DNA of 64,000 nucleotides from Jaapia argillacea MUCL 33604 (Eukaryota > Basidiomycota > Agaricomycetes > Jaapiales > Jaapiaceae): contig KL197741.1 in NCBI GenBank assembly GCA_000697665.1, positions 1-64,000 of the forward strand. Reading direction: 5' to 3'. Positions 37,125-49,769 of this stretch are shown one piece after another. Numbering within the stretch: position 1 is the first letter of the stretch; each line of letters opens with the position of its first letter. Made by a program: the position numbers and the translations under genes. The notes under the pieces were generated by a model. It saw only the letters and a list, made by a program, of their open reading frames with translations, searched no databases and was not told the DNA's origin.

Positions 37125-37888
37125 GATAACGTAGGATTCTGGTTGAAATGAGGGGAATAATGAGTGATTCTGGCGATATGAGATGGGTGGGTGGGGGATG
37201 CGTGCTGCTTACCGTGTCAAAGGGAGCTCGTGAGGAGATGTAGTCGTGGTTTTGGCGTTGAGGCCGTTGATGACGACTGGAAGAGCTGGAGTTCAGCGTA
37301 AACACGACCACACAACTGCGCGGACTTCATCTCAGCCACAGCATAGCTTTTGACTGCGAACTGCTTACGCCTTTTCACCGACGCCGGTCATTGTCCACCG
37401 ACGACCGTAAGTATTGCTTGTGAATTTAGAGCTCATATGTATCTTTGCTTGTTCCCTCCTACAGTATACCGACTTGTTTTCCTGAATACTGCTTTAGGTC
37501 ACTTCCGCAAGATACTGTACTACAGCCCTAGGTCTGCAACCCAGACGAAAGAATGACCTGTGGGATGAATTCGAAAGAACTACTCGAACATGTGGTACTT
37601 CAAGTCCGCAGACGGTCGTACGGTCGTTTCAGATGGTGTTTAATGTTGATGCCAGTTGAAACCAAGTCTAACGATTCGGACGAGTTCGCCTTTCGAATTT
37701 CAAACTTCGCCTGCTTGCTGAACTTTGCTGTGACAATCCAGTAAGTCGCAACTGCGACGCAGTCCTCAGAGGCCCATCCACTGCCACTTTCGGGAGGCTG
37801 TGTCTTGGCTGTGTCCCTCCAATGTTCAACGTTCGATTCATTACGGTCATACCTCTCTCCGTCCACAGTCAATTACAGGACCGTGACT
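37125..37888. other. Intergenic, divergent promoters
   Basis: Leader and promoter of synaptobrevin (minus) and promoter of copy 3 of the five-exon family (plus). An open minus frame at 37033-37311 begins with a non-ATG codon and looks like leader plus intron. No other gene seen. Confidence 0.5.
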
Positions 37889-38951
37889 ATGCCCAACCCG
37901 TCTCTTCCTCCGGAACTGGTGTTTCGAGTCGTGGCAGAAGTGATCACAGAAGCTCTGGTTGATTTTATTGTGTCCTATAACCCGTCTCATGACCAGTTCC
38001 CGTCGAAATCTATCGGCCCCTTGCTCCAAGTCTCGCATGACTCCCGCGAGTCCGCCCTGTACTACTTAACAGCGGGGTTGAGTATCGAAAGAGACGCAGA
38101 TGGAAGGTATGTCTCCTGTAGCACCTTCACGTTCACTCGCTAAATCCTACGTTCAGTCTCAACCACAATATATGGTCGTCGGTGAAAGAAGTGCGCGATG
38201 TGTACCTGATGTCCAGCGCCACATCCCCAAGTGCTGTTGTTCTGGCATATCACGAAAGCCACGCAGAAGAGTTGCAAGGGAAACCTCTCGCGCTATTTTT
38301 CTTCATGCTGGGACTCGCACGCTGTGCACGAAAAACCTGTCCTCTCGTGTTTAGATCTGACAAGGATCCTGATGACCTTCTTGTACCGTATCTTGACATC
38401 TTGATCGGCAACCCCGAAGTGCCACCTCCTTCAGAATGGGGCTGGGTAGCGAAGGATTGGATGTTGCCTGCGTTATCCGAGGAGGCGAAAGCCTGCGAAA
38501 CAGGTGAGGATTACCACTTCACCACGTTTGGACATTAATGACTGTGACCCTCCAGTCGTCCACTTTGCGGCCATCGCTGAGATCCTCACAAGGGGCTGTG
38601 AAATATGGGAAAACTTCTCTGCTGAAACAGACTCTGGACAGTTGGGGGAGGTAATCTCAAGTCTCTTCCTTTGCTTGATTGCGCTGGACACACTATCAGG
38701 TAATGGAAACGGCTATTGGCTTCCTTGGAGGCACGACCGACCATTGGGAGCCCGGTGCGCTGAATAGCGCCATATGCAAGGTTGGTGATGAGTACAACCT
38801 TTGGTCATTGTTAGAACAAAATTTTGTCTTCTAGGAAACTGGGATCCTCACCGCGTTGTGTGCAGCGGCAGATGCCAATATCGTCATTAACGGGACACGA
38901 TACACCGATAAATTACAGCCGTTCATACGCGCCTGTGAACTCCGAACATGA
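37889..38951 (+). CDS. Five-exon family of unknown function, copy 3, 285 aa
   Basis: Third paralogue, on the opposite strand from copies 1 and 2. Exons 37889-38106, 38157-38503, 38556-38650, 38700-38780 and 38835-38951. Exons 3 and 4 keep the exact 95- and 81-nt lengths. Landmarks: LPPELVFRVVAEVITEAL, IGPLLQVSHDSRESALYYL, VRDVYLMSSATSPSAVV, WGWVAKDWMLPALSEEA, and ETGILTALCAAADANIVING followed by TRYTDKLQPFI. The C-terminus (RACELRT) is shorter than in the others. In exon 4 QTLNG has become GALNS. The frame is intact with 49-52-nt introns. It may be an older, separately inserted copy. Function unknown. Confidence 0.8.
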
Positions 38952-39559
38952 GGAATACTTTGCTGGGCCATTCGCGCCCCGTACCAGCGTCAGAGTCAAC
39001 TCTTGACACTGTCTGTTCGCGTTGGCAGCTCCCGCTCGATGGAGTTGTACCTTCAGCTGGTACATTTGGATGTGACTCGTGTTAGCCAGGGACCCCTCTG
39101 TCGTAGCCGCTACCTGTCACTTGCCTGGTGTTGACTGAGCTTGGAAGGGTGACGGGGCCCCGGTGGCTTCGCCAATTATCGAGGACATTCATCTCTGGGT
39201 GGGGGGTCCGGAAAACAGCAATATCATTTAGAGTCGGATGGCATGAGACTGTTCATATAAGTAGACAGGAGAGACCAAGTGCGTCCACCAGTGACGAGCA
39301 ACTAGAAACATGAAAAGGCTGTCTACATCAACCTTGATCATCAGAACGGAGTAAAGTATGATTGACAAGAAGTACGGGGTATCAAAGAGCCATCGATAAT
39401 CCCATGAAACAGAGAGTGGAGGGATAAAGTCTGTGAGGGGCGAGAGAAGGGAAAACGCGGAGAGAAAGTATACAAAGTAGTCTCGAGTAACATAACATAA
39501 AAAAAAACTCATCTGAAAACAACACGATAGCGTATACAGAACCATAAACGTGCAGATAG
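38952..39559. other. Intergenic, no gene seen
   Basis: Convergent 3' flanks of copy 3 and the Kin4-like kinase. Nothing recognisable. Confidence 0.5.
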
Positions 39560-42500
39560 TCACTCCTCTTCTCCTTCATCTTCTTCCTGAATAGTAGGTC
39601 CCCGGAACGCAGCGCCACTGGACCGACCAGGAGGTAGCTGTCGTCGTGACGAAGATCTTGAATCATCGAAAGTATTATCGGCTGGCAACGGCGATGACCG
39701 CCCAACAGGTGATTGGCCCGCTTTTTGCCTACTCGTCGAATGTGGGGGGTTGGGAGCACCTAGCGTAGAGTTAGGTGCATTTCTCTCCGTGATGGTCGTG
39801 GAACGGCCGACGCCGCTATATCTTGAGGAATTAGTGAGCATGAAAGGTTCGATCGGCGTGAGACCCCCAGTAGAACCCAAGATGGGCGCTTGGCCTAAAC
39901 CACCCGAATAACCAGCCCCGAGAGCGGGAATATCATCTTCCTCGTCAATCCAGTCATCTTCGTCTCCCATATTCAGAGATTGTCTCTGCCCCGAAAACAC
40001 ATCTCGGATATTTGATGAACCTTCAGCTGAGATGGCGAGCACCTCAACTGGGAGATGAGTGGTACGAGTCTGCCAACCAGGTGGTTCCATGCCCCATGAC
40101 TTCTTCCAGCTCGATCGCGACATGGACGCACTAGGGCTCATGAACGGGGTTTGCCTCTTCTGCGCGACGAACGAGCTACTCCCATTCGCCGGCCGACGAG
40201 GGGTGGCCTCGTCAAACGATCGTCGAGAACTCTTCATAGGCGACGCAGTCCTTCCCTCATTTTCCGATTGCTCGTAAAACGATCCCGGACGGGAAGACGC
40301 CAACGAATGAATGGAAGACGTCGCAGAATTCGACCGGCCATGTGTGGGCCGAACAGGAACGTTTTGGGAAGGTATCACCTGTCGCACTACCCTCGTTGAC
40401 GAACCCGAACCAGCTCTCCGATGATACTTGGGCAGCGGTGACGAAGTGCGAGGCACATTAACCGACCCCGCCGAACTTGCAGAAGGAGACTTGCGATGAC
40501 GGCGCCTAGTAAAGCTATGAACAGACGATGGTCTCGAAGGAGCTTCTCCTCTCTCCGAGTTGGGTGTATGCGTCCCAAATGATCGTCTACTCGAATCACT
40601 CCGTTGTCGAGTAACAGCGACCATCTGCTCCACCGCTTGTGAAGGCGAATCCATCAGAACCATATGCATTGACGCCGTCGATGACCTTCTCGAATTGATA
40701 CTGCTTGAACGACGGGATGACACCGAAGGCCGCTTGCTGTGATACCCTCGCGCACGAGAAGCACTACTTCCGCCACCACTCGTGCGTCGTTTGACAGTCG
40801 ATCGACTGGCCGTCCCAGGCGATACCGGTCCAGTGGCCGCCATCGAATGACTATACCCACGTCCTCTCGCCCCTCCACCCGCATTCCCAGCCTTCCTCTT
40901 CCCCTTCCGATCTTCATTAAACCACATCCTAAACGCACTAAGCAAACTCGCACGATTCCGATGACCCCCAACAATCTTCCCACCACCGTGCTCCGCAATA
41001 TTTGGTAGTGATCGAAGTGTATCACCAGGCGAGCTAGTCGGAGTCTCAGGTAAAGTTTTCAATGAGGAATCTTTCGGCCCTGCCATGACCCAAGGTGAAC
41101 CCATCTGAGTTTGCGCCGAATTCAACTCGTGGTCTGCTGGAGGCGTCACAGGGACCGAGGCATCCCTAACCGCCTTCAACGGCGGCGATTTCGTCAACTT
41201 GGCAGAACCACCACTCCCATGAGAGCTCCTAGATTCCTCAGCGCTCACAGCCTTCTTCTCCATCTCCCTCGACTTCTCCCTTTCTCTCTCCTTCTCCTTC
41301 TCCCTCTCTTTCTCCTTCTCCTTCTCATCTCGCACACCCTCGTTAGATTTCTTCCTCACAAGACCAGCAGCTTCCAGAGCAGTAGTCGCACGTTGCATAA
41401 TACTAACACTCCCCGACCGATTTTTCCGACCTTTCGAATTCTCCTTGGATCCAGCCGGAGTGGATGGGTACGATTTAACTTGGGGGTCGAGGGGAGTAGG
41501 TGAAGGTGATAGTAATGCTTGGATCGGGGATTTTGTACGAGGAGGCGTGGAAGGTCGGGTAGAAGACGCAGAGGCAACTGTAGGAGTCGGTGGAACGAAG
41601 GCCAACTCTGGCGCGGAATGATGTGCGTGAAGGGATTTCGGATCAGCTAGGACGATGCCCTGGATATGTGCACCATGTTTCGTCCTTTTCCTAGGTTCGT
41701 CACCCTTCGTCGCCGCCGCCGTCGTCGCGGATTCCTGTAATTTCGCACTCCCATTCACCGACTTTTTCCGCTCAACAGGAGCGGGAGGCTGCACAACCAA
41801 CTTCTCCAAATGTCCCTCCTCAATCGCCTTCTTCTCCGCCTTCCTCTTCAACATCCACCATAAACTCCCAGTCGAATCACAAGCATTACTCAACACCGAA
41901 TGTACAATCTGTCCCGTATCAAACCCCATCCCACTCAAGTTATTCAACAACTCGCGTTCCAAAGGAGTAGTGAAGATGATAGGAGCAGGCGTGCTCAACA
42001 CACAAGCGAAATCTTGTGGTGGGATATGATTCGCTGATTTGTCGTTATCGGTTGGATCGGACGGTTCGGAGAGGGTGGATGAGACTGAACGGCGTTTTGT
42101 ACGAGCTGGGGTACGAGTTGGGTGTTGTGGAGGGGCGGCTTTGGATGAGCTGGAATTGGAAGGGGTGGTGCTGATGGGTGGTGATAGATGAGGAAAGGGT
42201 TGTGGTTCCGAAACAAACAAGTCTTCCTCTTCTAAGACTGTTTCTGGGGGTGAGGGGTGTTTCTTGGTACCATTAACGGCTGGCACGGGCTGACGAGACC
42301 CGCTCTTCCTAATGGTGGATTCACTGGGATTTCGACGTATTGAAGGCTCCTTTGCAAGTGGGAAAGGCTCGCCTTCGTCTGGGGTTGTTGGGGATGAAGG
42401 GAATTCGGAGGAGGCGGATAAGAAGGTAGCATCTGACGCTGCGGATGAAATGGATGTTTCTGATAGAGGTAACACGTCGGTCATTTGGAGTTTCGCTGGT

Positions 42501-43611
42501 TTGGAAGCGCGGGAGGAAGAGGGGCGGGGTTCGGATGGGAGGGGTAAGCTGGAATTGGAAGTGCTTGGACCGTCCGAGACGGTGAACCATGGATGTGATA
42601 GAATTTGGGCAATAGAGAGACGTTTGGATGGATCTTTTTGGAGTATATTTTGAATCAGGTCTCGCGCGGCTGGAGAAAGGGGATCCACGTTTGAGATCAT
42701 ATACTTAATCTGATAAAAGTCAGTACTCACGATCTGATAGCCACTCTGGGTCTTCGAAACCTTCGTTGATGATCTTGTCGCGCATGACCGTGTCGTCGTC
42801 GTGGTCAAATGGTAATGTACCCGTCAGAAGTGTGTAGAGGATTACGCCAAGGGACCAGATATCAACCTCTGAGTATGCTGTGGTTAATTTCGGAGATCAA
42901 AGGCGCGAGAATTCGTGACTTGCCTGGACCTTGATACTTTATGCCTTGCAACATCTCAGGTGAAGCGTAACCCGTCGTACCGCAAAAGGTTTCCATGAAG
43001 GCTCCTCGTTCAAACTCCCTCGTGAACCCAAAATCACCAAGCTTAACCCGACATCGTTCATCCAACAAGACGTTCTCCAACTTGAGATCCCGGTGTACGA
43101 TCCCGTTCTCGTGAATGTACGCCACCGCAAGGCATAGTTGACCAAAAAGGAGTTTAGTTTCTTCCTCAGACAATCGACCCTTCTCCACTAGGTAATCAAA
43201 GAGTTCACCCCCACAACAAAGCTCCGTGACGAGCCAGATGGATGACTCTGTTGCGATAACCTCGTAGAGTTGGGTGACGTGAGGGTGGTGGAGTTGTCGA
43301 TGGTGATGAATCTCTCGAGTCAAGGAAGCGGACATGGCTTTGGGTATTTGTTTGATGGCAACGCGAGTGGAGGTCAAGCGATGGGTGCCCATACGGACCT
43401 TGCCATATGCTCCTGTAAAGGGCGTGAGTGCAGCCTCGGGAGACAAGGAAAGTGACACACCTTCGCCAATAACCTTGCCCAGTGTATAGTTTCCAACGAC
43501 TCTGATCTTTGAGGAGGATAGTTCCCTTCCTAGGTCGCTGTATGCGGATGCGAGTTGAGCTTTCTGATTCTGGGAGATGGATGCAGTTTGTTTGTGGCCG
43601 TTGTTAGACAT
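39560..43611 (-). CDS. KIN4: CAMK/CAMKL protein kinase, Kin4-type, 1295 aa
   Basis: Ser/Thr kinase of the AMPK-related group. Exons 43461-43611, 42924-43412, 42731-42868 and a very long 39560-42669. The kinase domain spans about residues 40-280: glycine loop GKVIGEGAYGKVRMG, RVAIKQIPKA, IVHRDLKLENVLLDE, LGDFGFTREF, activation loop ETFCGTTGYASPEML, then VDIWSLGVILYTLLTG and DLIQNILQKDPSKRLSI. Residues about 485-540 contain FTTPLERELLNNLSGMGFDT and GSLWWMLKRKAEKKA, the conserved block after the catalytic domain in basidiomycete Kin4 homologues. The long tail is Ser/Arg-rich with a Glu/Lys/Arg repeat near residue 720. In yeast Kin4 acts in the spindle-position checkpoint. The second intron has a GC donor; the third (61 nt) is in an open frame and must be removed to give EWLSDPARDL. 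Confidence 0.88.
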
Positions 43612-45692
43612 GTTTTGATGTACAGAAAAGTGTGGAAGGGTATAAACGAAGGGCGCAGGCGCAGTGGCCTATAGAGTAGACAACAGACGATGAAGGATAA
43701 AGTTGAAAAGGGATTGGATATCGCAGCGAGCAGCCAGCTGATGGTCTCGGTCTCACTTTCCAATGCGACCCTCTCAATCAGGCAGATGGCCCCCACGCGT
43801 TATTGACATCACTCCAGACTAATTCTCTCCACCCTCCTCCACTTTCATGCCCTCTGATGCGATGAATATTGAAGCTGAAGCACGAACTTGAAACTTGAAC
43901 TTGAACCCTCTTGAACCTCGGAGACTAAATCTATTTACCGAACATGCTGGAGATCAGAACTTCCTCGGTAGTTGCTGTCAGGCAACAGATGACACGCCTC
44001 CGAGCCTTAGCCTTAACCATCATCTTGTTCACCGTTGTTCTGGTGGTTTGCGTTCCGTGCATATGAGGGGCGATATTTTGTCTCCACATCAAGTTGAATT
44101 CTGCAAAGTTGCTGGCTTTGCAATGGATTAACTCCCGTCGCTCTCCCTTTGTTTCTTTCTAGGCAACGATTTCTCTCCACGTCTCTATTTGCCAGCCATA
44201 CAGTCGTTTGAGATTGAATATCTACCGTTTTCGCCAAGTTAACGCCCCTGTTTTTGGATGCTGACGCCTACAGGTCGTTTCTTCATTTACCCAGAGTGGA
44301 TTGTACTCGCCGTAGCAGTGTCCAAGGGCCAAGAGCGAGAGGGTATCCCATACGTCTGCAGGAGAGCCGTAGCCAAAGGATCAGTCTCTCATCCTGCCTA
44401 TCGCAAGGTATTAACGGTAAGCACTCATCTCGAAACTCCCTCACCGCTGGCTCCTCACCTTCGTCCTCTTCAGGCTCCCGCCAGAACCCTAACGGTTATT
44501 AACCACAGTTACTACACCCATCGGTTGGGATTGACTCGATCGTGATTCGTGAGCGCTCCGACTGGTCGGATTTCGAACTGACCTATTCGTTCGACCACGG
44601 GACGTCGCCTGCATCGAGTCAGTCGGTTTGGAAACATCAACCGAGGTGAGTCGTCAGAGTCGGAGCATATACCATGTCTCTACTAAGGTATTGCCACCAG
44701 ACGTCGATATGTTCGCCATCCTGCAACCCATCGATAGCCGGTCACCCACTGCTGAGATCCGTCTCTTGTGGATCTCGTTTATGGTGCCATAAGTCGATGC
44801 TTGTGGAAAATAATGTCTCGCACCTGAGATTTCAGATCAGTCTGGCTGATTCAGATCCGTATCAGCATTCCGTGTTGTCTCGCACGCCTGGACTTAGGGC
44901 CTCCCTTGGTGTTTCGGAAATCTGCTTGACTGCACCCTGGGATGGCTGCTACTAGGTTCCCGTTGGCGCCAGAGCCTACTCTCATGGTCCCCAACTCCCA
45001 TCTCTCTTGTGCGTGACTCGCTGAGTCGTGCCATGCGCAGTGGCTGAGCTTGGCTGAGACTCTTGTAGGTGGGCGTCAAGAATGATTATTTTGCGAAACT
45101 ATTGAACTTTGACACACTTCCGAGCGAAGGTCCGGCAGGATACTCAGTAAATTTCTTGCCACATCCAACGAGGAAATACTCACAACTGGTTCGCACTAGA
45201 AGCGACAGCATCGCATGCTTCACGCCGAGGCTAGGCGCCCGACCGCGTCTTTCGAGTCCCTCGCAGTTAATCGGTTTGAACTGCTCAGGAGGGTGTCGCA
45301 TATCTCGCCACTCTTCAAGCCCCTACAACAACGGAAGATACCATCCAAGAATATTTCCCGTGGTTCGTACGGTGTATCCTAGCGTTGTTTCGCCGGTGAT
45401 CGAACATCTACTCGCACCGGGTTCCAGAGTGCTTGCCAGAGGATATACGGCTCGGAGTGTTGAGCGGAGTCGCACCGTCACAACCGTCACGTCATGTGAC
45501 ACACTTGAGTCCACCGTGACCCGAGTCCACAACGACCGTTCCAACCAATCGTCTCCTTCAAGTGGCTCGCTTACGGTCCGCGTCGCTTCACCGTCAGCCT
45601 CAGACAAAAACCCTTTACCGTTCAGTAAGTGTGTCAACATCTCAATTGCTTCTCAGGTCAAGGAGACGAGGCTGATTTGTGTCCATAGTTCA
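43612..45692. other. Long region without a recognised gene
   Basis: Contains the promoter of the kinase. A plus frame at 44258-44545 (PTGRFFIYPEWIVLAVAV) is not recognisable. The frame of the following F-box gene is open from 45069, but the part before 45693 is low in F-box-like content and probably not coding. Confidence 0.45.
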
Positions 45693-47411
45693 ATGGACCT
45701 CAGAAGCGACGAGTCAGTTCCATCGGCCAGGAGATGCCGTGCTAGGAAGTTGGTGAAACAGGGCAGCGTATACGGCGACCATTCGGCCAATAATCGCGTC
45801 GAGCAGATCAACGAAGCGCCTTCCGAGTACATGGAACACCCCCACCGATGGCGAATCTGGCTGAATACGTTCGCTCCCGTCTCCCGTCTACCTCCAGAGC
45901 TACTTGTCGAAGTATTTGTCCTTTGCACCCGCGGATACTGCCATCCGAGTGCGGACTTGGATTGGATCAAAGTCACACATGTGTGTCATAATTGGCGACA
46001 GGTTGCTCTCCGTGCGGCTCACCTCTGGACGCGACTCCCCATTGGTAACGAGAGATGGGTAATAGAGATGTTGTTACGTTCTAACAATGCGCCCCTCGTT
46101 GTGCTATGCCATCATGATCATGAGGGTTTTACGGGTCTTGACGCCGCCTTGCAGAACCTCGACAGGGTCCGAGAACTCTCGACCGTTGTACCACATTGGA
46201 ATGCCCAGTGGTCTTCTCCAGCCCCACTCCTCGAAGTCCTCCGGGTGACTACTGGCGTAGGCCCTTTGACCTCTCCTAAATCCCATATGACGATACCTCG
46301 CGACCTCTTCAGGGGAACCACCCCTTCCCTTCGCACAATCCACATCAACAGATGTTCAGCGGATTGGACATCGCCTTTTTTCTGCTGTCTCACACATCTC
46401 AATATCAGCGAGATCTTACGAGCTTCCCGGCCGACTCTTGACGAAATATTCAAGATATTACAGAGATGCCCAGAACTGGAAACCCTCTTCCTACATCAAT
46501 GTATCCATTCATCCGAAGATTGGCGCGTGCCGTCTCAAACAATCATCCTACCTCGCCTCGCCCGTGTAGATATGAATGCCCCATCTCGTGATTGTCACAA
46601 TTTACTCCACCACATCGATTTCCCCCCAACTACGTCCCTATCACTCCGAATGAAGATCGATGATGTGGCCGACACTAAACCCTTTTTATCCTACCTTACG
46701 CACGGACCACCCCTGGTATAGGAAAAGCACTGGCGTATCTCGAATGTGCCATCGAGGGTTTCAGCAGTGACTACCGCATCGTAGTCAGAGGTTTCACATC
46801 CATTATAAAACACCCCTCCCCTGGGCGGGAAGAAGCGAAGCATATTGAACTCCTCATTTCTGGATCACCGACGGTTCTCGACGTTACCAATCAGGCTACA
46901 GCGTTAGCTGACACCTGTGCTGCTATATGTACCACCTAATTGGAGTCCATTCAACTGTGCTCAGTCCCGGATTTAGGGTGGAAATCCTGGAAATCAATCT
47001 TCCGATGTGCGCCGAAAGTCCATACCCTCGCCCTGAATGGCTGTCCTATTCCGTTGGGAATAGTCACCGCCCTTGGGAAGGACATTGGCCCACGTTGGAG
47101 ACAGCCCCCCCCCCCGCCAGGGTTTTCCTGGAAAGGTCGATTCTTTCCGAGCAAGGAACTCCAAAGTTTTCTTCCTACCCGACCTGGACACCCTGACCAT
47201 TCCAGGGTGGTATTTGGAAATATCTGCTCGATGTGATCCCAGTGTCGTTTTCCGTGATGTCTTAGTGAAGGCGTTGGGTATTCGGCAGCGCTCTCGGAGG
47301 ACATTGCGGTGCCTGGGATTGTGGCGAAGTCTGGATGTATTCCCTGATCCCGACTGCAGGAAAGTGGGTAAGGTAGTGGCCGATGTGTTTTGGGTTGGTG
47401 GTTCCTGGTGA
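45693..47411 (+). pseudogene. Decayed F-box/LRR-like gene
   Basis: A start at 45693 (MDLRSDESVPSARRCRARKL) leads to the F-box APVSRLPPELLVEVFVLC and WIKVTHVCHNWRQVALRAAH, clearly related to the split gene at 25871. Leucine-rich strands follow to PFLSYLTHGPPLV. There the frame ends at 46721, and the related sequence goes on in another frame (GKALAYLECAIEGFSSDY, then ADTCAAICTT, a TAA near 46937, LESIQLCSVPDLGWKSW). A run of about 12 C near 47107 precedes a further frame change (FFLPDLDTLTIPGWYLEI). So it has at least three breaks relative to its paralogues unless unusual introns explain them. The C-tract shift could be a sequencing error; the stop cannot. Confidence 0.7.
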
Positions 47412-48618
47412 TTTGAACATCCTCTCGTAAATGATCATCTGGTAAGTGTCGAATCATACCAGGATAGATCTTCCGCCTTTCTGACCTCTTCAACTCATCA
47501 GCAGACCGAAGACTTCGCTGCTCGAACGCTTACCCATGAGCACCACGGAAGATGTTCGCCCTCCGCACGACTCCCAAGCCCAGTCATAGTCGTCGCCGCC
47601 TTGGCCCTGACCGATTTCCGGTTACCATTCTTGTCAACTTCATGCCTATGACGCGATTCTTATCCTCTTCCTTTTGGTTGTTCTTCCTTCCGAGTTCTCT
47701 TCATATCTCCACGTCTCCTATACCCCTCCATCGTACATTCTTCGTATTCTCTTTCATCCTTGGATTCATTTCGTCTCCCTGCCAGGTATATGCGGACAAG
47801 CATCTTCACTGCCGGAAAATCCCTCCCTCTTATCGACAGATAGCTAAGCAGATAGATACGTAGCAGTGACTCAATATTCCCCGAAGATATTCGATGCGTG
47901 TAACACATTCTGAATGTGCCTATCGGGTTTCGATGTCCACGCCAAATACTGTAGTCGGTCAAAAACGAGCTTCCCCAAACATCTCGCCACCCTGGCGCCG
48001 GAGCGTGTTGAGCCAAGGCCAGAGACATCTCGTGGCGACAACGTCCGAGGGACGTCTTGGAAGAGAACAGATGCGCACGAGGATTTCGTATATTCTCGAG
48101 CGCAGTGGATGATATCGTTTCCCGTTCGATGATGAAGCCCTTCCTCTCTAAATTGGCAGGTTCACCTTTCTGCCTTCCATAATGTCTGCAAAGCCCTGTA
48201 AGAAATCAGTAGTAGGCCCACCGGGGTCGATTCCCTCTCAATCACTGATACCGGGGTGCGAAACCGTAATTAACTGCAAAGACACAGGGAATGTTTGAGC
48301 CGCTACGTACCAGATTACAATATTGGTGGGATTGAGGAGCGTACAGTGAGTGTAAGGAGGGCCTCTGTGGCGAGAGCCGATGACCACTCAACGCGAACAA
48401 ACGTTCCCGCAATATACCGCAATATATATATTCATAAGCTCACAAAACAACATCGAAAGCGATACGCAGAGAGACGACAGAATGAAGAAATCATACCAAA
48501 GGTGCCGATGATAACCCCACACATACAACTTCGCGAGGAAGACTGGTGGACCGGAACTAGACACCACAGAGATCCTCCACCCGAAGCCAACAAAGGAACA
48601 AAATACACTACGATTCAT
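47412..48618. other. Intergenic, no gene recognised
   Basis: Convergent 3' flanks of the F-box relic and the peroxiredoxin gene. A hydrophobic plus frame at 47552-47863 (RFLSSSFWLFFLPSSLHIS) has no homologue I know and probably is chance. Confidence 0.45.
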
Positions 48619-49769
48619 TCAACTCTCACCCAAGCTCTTGATGAACTCGAGCGCCAATTTCGGACTAACGCGCGAACGCAAATCCCATCAACATCCAACA
48701 CCTCCAACCCCAAAACAGGGCGACATACCTATCAACCGGTTTCACTGGCATCTTCCTATCAAGCAACTTCCCTCCCTTCTCAAAAACGAAATGACTTCGT
48801 TTGGTCTTGTTACCGTCAGCTGCTCCCAGGGCTCTGATGAGGTGACGTCTGGGGTCGGAGAGGAGGGAGTAGGGGAGTTCTTTCTGTATGAGGCGAGGCG
48901 AGAGGCAGGACGAGTGAAAGAGTGGTAAGTAAGCGCCGATAAGTGGAGAAGGTGGATCGAAATGGAAGTGACTTGCCTTGGTTTGCCATTTGGTTTGAGC
49001 GGCGGGCGTATCTGCGCTCAGACAATATACGTCGTATCCCACCGATGTGAAATCTGGGTAGATATCACGGAAACCGCACGCTTGGTTGGTACATCCGGCT
49101 AAAGGAATCAACAGAAAAGAAAATGGATGTGAGTCAACCCAGTTAGACCAAGCGATGGTGAGAAGGATGAGCGGAAAGAAACAGGGCACCAAAACTCATT
49201 CCCTTCGAAAGACCGCATATCAATATGGCAAAAAAAAAACTCACGAGTATCAGCTTTTGGAACCAAGAACAGCACAACTCCCTTCTCACTCGCCAAAGTG
49301 CCAACATCAACGTCCTCGCCCTTCTCGTTCTTCAAGGTCAATCCCGATGGGAGGGAGTCACCGATATCAACAGGAGCGACTTCCGGAGCAGGAGCTGAAG
49401 ACTCGGCTTCTGCCTCCGTCGCTTTGGCCTGATGGGTGATGGTGGGTCAGTCAAGCCGAAGAATCAGAACGAAGGGTGAAGGGGAATGAGAGACCCAAGA
49501 CAGCAGGAACTCAAAATGCCGATGATAGAGGGGTAAAAACCCACAAGTAAGGAAAAGAGATGACGAACCTTCTTCGAGCTCTCCTCCTCCTCTTCCTCCT
49601 CAACGGGAGCAGCCCTCTTCTTCCCACCTCCTCTGGGTTTCTTCTCCTTCACTTCCTTGGGAGCGGCAGGCTCGCTGGGTTTAGCCTGTCCCGAGATCCG
49701 TGTCGAGCGTCTCGGAGCCTCAGCTTCACCAGAATCGTCAGCCGATGCTACTGCTTTGCGAGGTGGCAT
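48619..49769 (-). CDS. DOT5: Nuclear thiol peroxidase, PrxQ/Dot5-type peroxiredoxin, 235 aa
   Basis: Reduces hydroperoxides with thioredoxin as donor. Exons 49569-49769, 49245-49428, 48977-49098, 48729-48883 and 48619-48664. Residues 1-67 are Lys/Arg/Glu-rich (PRRSTRISGQAKP, KKPRGGGKKRAAP), a likely nuclear localisation region as in yeast Dot5. The core reads VGTLASEKGVVLFLVPKADT then PGCTNQACGFRDIYPDF, with peroxidatic Cys131 and resolving Cys136 five residues on, the PrxQ pattern. Then come YDVYCLSADTPAAQTKWQTK and LPYSLLSDPRRHLIRALGA. The third intron has a GC donor (gcaagt). I end the protein at FIKSLGES without a further intron, which gives the usual family C-terminus. Confidence 0.9.

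Noticed and set aside
42670-42730. Reading the Kin4 kinase through the 61-nt intron
   Set aside because: The frame is open there, but removing GT..AG restores the conserved EWLSDPARDL segment.
45069-45692. N-terminal extension of the F-box frame
   Set aside because: The frame is open, but the sequence is Ser/Arg/Pro-rich without known features, and a good ATG lies at 45693 just before the F-box region.
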